In this document: positions 31,719 to 32,044 of the stretch, piece by piece
Layout of the letters: the number at the start of each line of letters is the position of its first letter
How positions within the stretch are numbered: position 1 is the first letter of the stretch
Source of the DNA: Butyrivibrio sp. AE2015
GTDB taxonomy: Bacteria; Bacillota; Clostridia; Lachnospirales; Lachnospiraceae
NCBI RefSeq assembly: GCF_000420825.1
Contig: NZ_ATVR01000038.1
Location: 1-32,044, forward strand
Direction of reading: 5' to 3'
DNA length: 32,044 nt
Notes under the pieces: generated by a model
Database searches by the model: none
Seen by the model: only the letters and a program-made list of their open reading frames with translations
Told to the model about the DNA's origin: nothing
Position numbers and translations under genes: made by a program

Positions 31719-32044
31719 ATGAAGACAAATGGTGGATTTCTTGTTACAAAAATAAAACAGCTGGGTGATCGTATATTTGAAAGGATACTGGCAGAAAAAA
31801 ACATTGATGCATTTAACGGAGCTCAGGGAAGGATTCTTTATGTCTTATGGCAGGAAGATGGTGTTCCTATTAAAATTATTTCCGAGAAAAGCGGACTTGC
31901 AATTACTTCACTTACAACCATGCTTGAGCGGATGGAAAAAAACGGACTGATAAGCCGCAAAACTGATGAAGCTGATAAGAGAAAAACTCTTCTGTTCCTC
32001 ACAGATAAAGCCAAAGAACTTAAAGAAGCTTATGACTCCGTATC
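31719..32044 (+). CDS. MarR-family regulator (3' end outside window)
   Basis: At least 108 codons, open to the window end. The start MKTNGGFLVTKIKQLGDRIF is followed by a winged helix: FNGAQGRILYVLWQEDGVPI, KIISEKSGLAITSLTTMLER (recognition helix), MEKNGLISRKTDEADKRKTL wing and FLTDKAKELKEAY. The pattern is MarR family, dimer helices partly cut off. GGAG lies nine bases before ATG 31719, inside the 19-bp inverted repeat that also overlaps the promoter, so autoregulation is likely. Targets unknown; the neighbouring truncated DUF1275 gene may be a former partner. Confidence 0.85.
   Translation, partial: MKTNGGFLVTKIKQLGDRIFERILAEKNIDAFNGAQGRILYVLWQEDGVPIKIISEKSGLAITSLTTMLERMEKNGLISRKTDEADKRKTLLFLTDKAKELKEAYDSV

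Overview
The window looks like a chromosomal segment of a low-to-mid GC Firmicute, most likely a rumen/gut Lachnospiraceae of the Butyrivibrio/Pseudobutyrivibrio type. This is an inference from strong AGGAGG ribosome sites, consensus TTGACA/TATAAT promoters, the clostridial order coaX-dusB-greA-lysS, a class III DnaE, and plant-polysaccharide glycosidases. No database search was possible, so all family names come from reading motifs.

Layout. 1-819: gene-free. It holds a degenerate ~52-bp tandem repeat built on CATG boxes alternating 28/29 and 23/24 bp apart (8-248), then a GC-richer patch with a long imperfect inverted repeat (375-498), then AT-rich DNA. 820-4892: two overlapping intracellular glycosidase genes (GH106-like and GH115-like), closed by a terminator shared with dnaE (reverse strand, 4916-8401). 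dnaE diverges from pfkA (8643-9611). 9733-11336: a SPOUT rRNA methyltransferase gene and proC. 11457-12569: an exported SH3/SleB-type cell-wall hydrolase. 12687-16845: argF-birA-coaX-orf154-dusB, a tight operon whose promoter carries two ARG boxes. 17008-19193: greA and lysS.

19194-22000 is an accessory insertion downstream of lysS. It has a stand-alone nuclease-like gene, a 105-bp second copy of the lysS 3' end with its own terminator, paired TTTTGACC repeats after both lysS ends, an intact tyrosine integrase with a hairpin leader, and the 3' fragment of a nucleoside-deoxyribosyltransferase-like gene. This is the signature of a recombination hotspot at the 3' end of lysS.

22069-28040 is mostly regulation and signalling: a TipA-type MerR regulator, a membrane EAL phosphodiesterase followed by a PAS-GGDEF diguanylate cyclase, and a three-gene MarR/acetyltransferase/DUF5714 operon that is unusually cysteine-rich. 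28252-31260: a polytopic membrane protein, a LysR regulator and a divergent YeiH-type transporter. 31261-32044 is a gene graveyard: an intact CsoR-like promoter/operator followed directly by only the last codons of a CsoR-like gene, a truncated DUF1275 gene, then a MarR gene that runs off the window and whose promoter and ribosome site lie in a perfect 19-bp inverted repeat.
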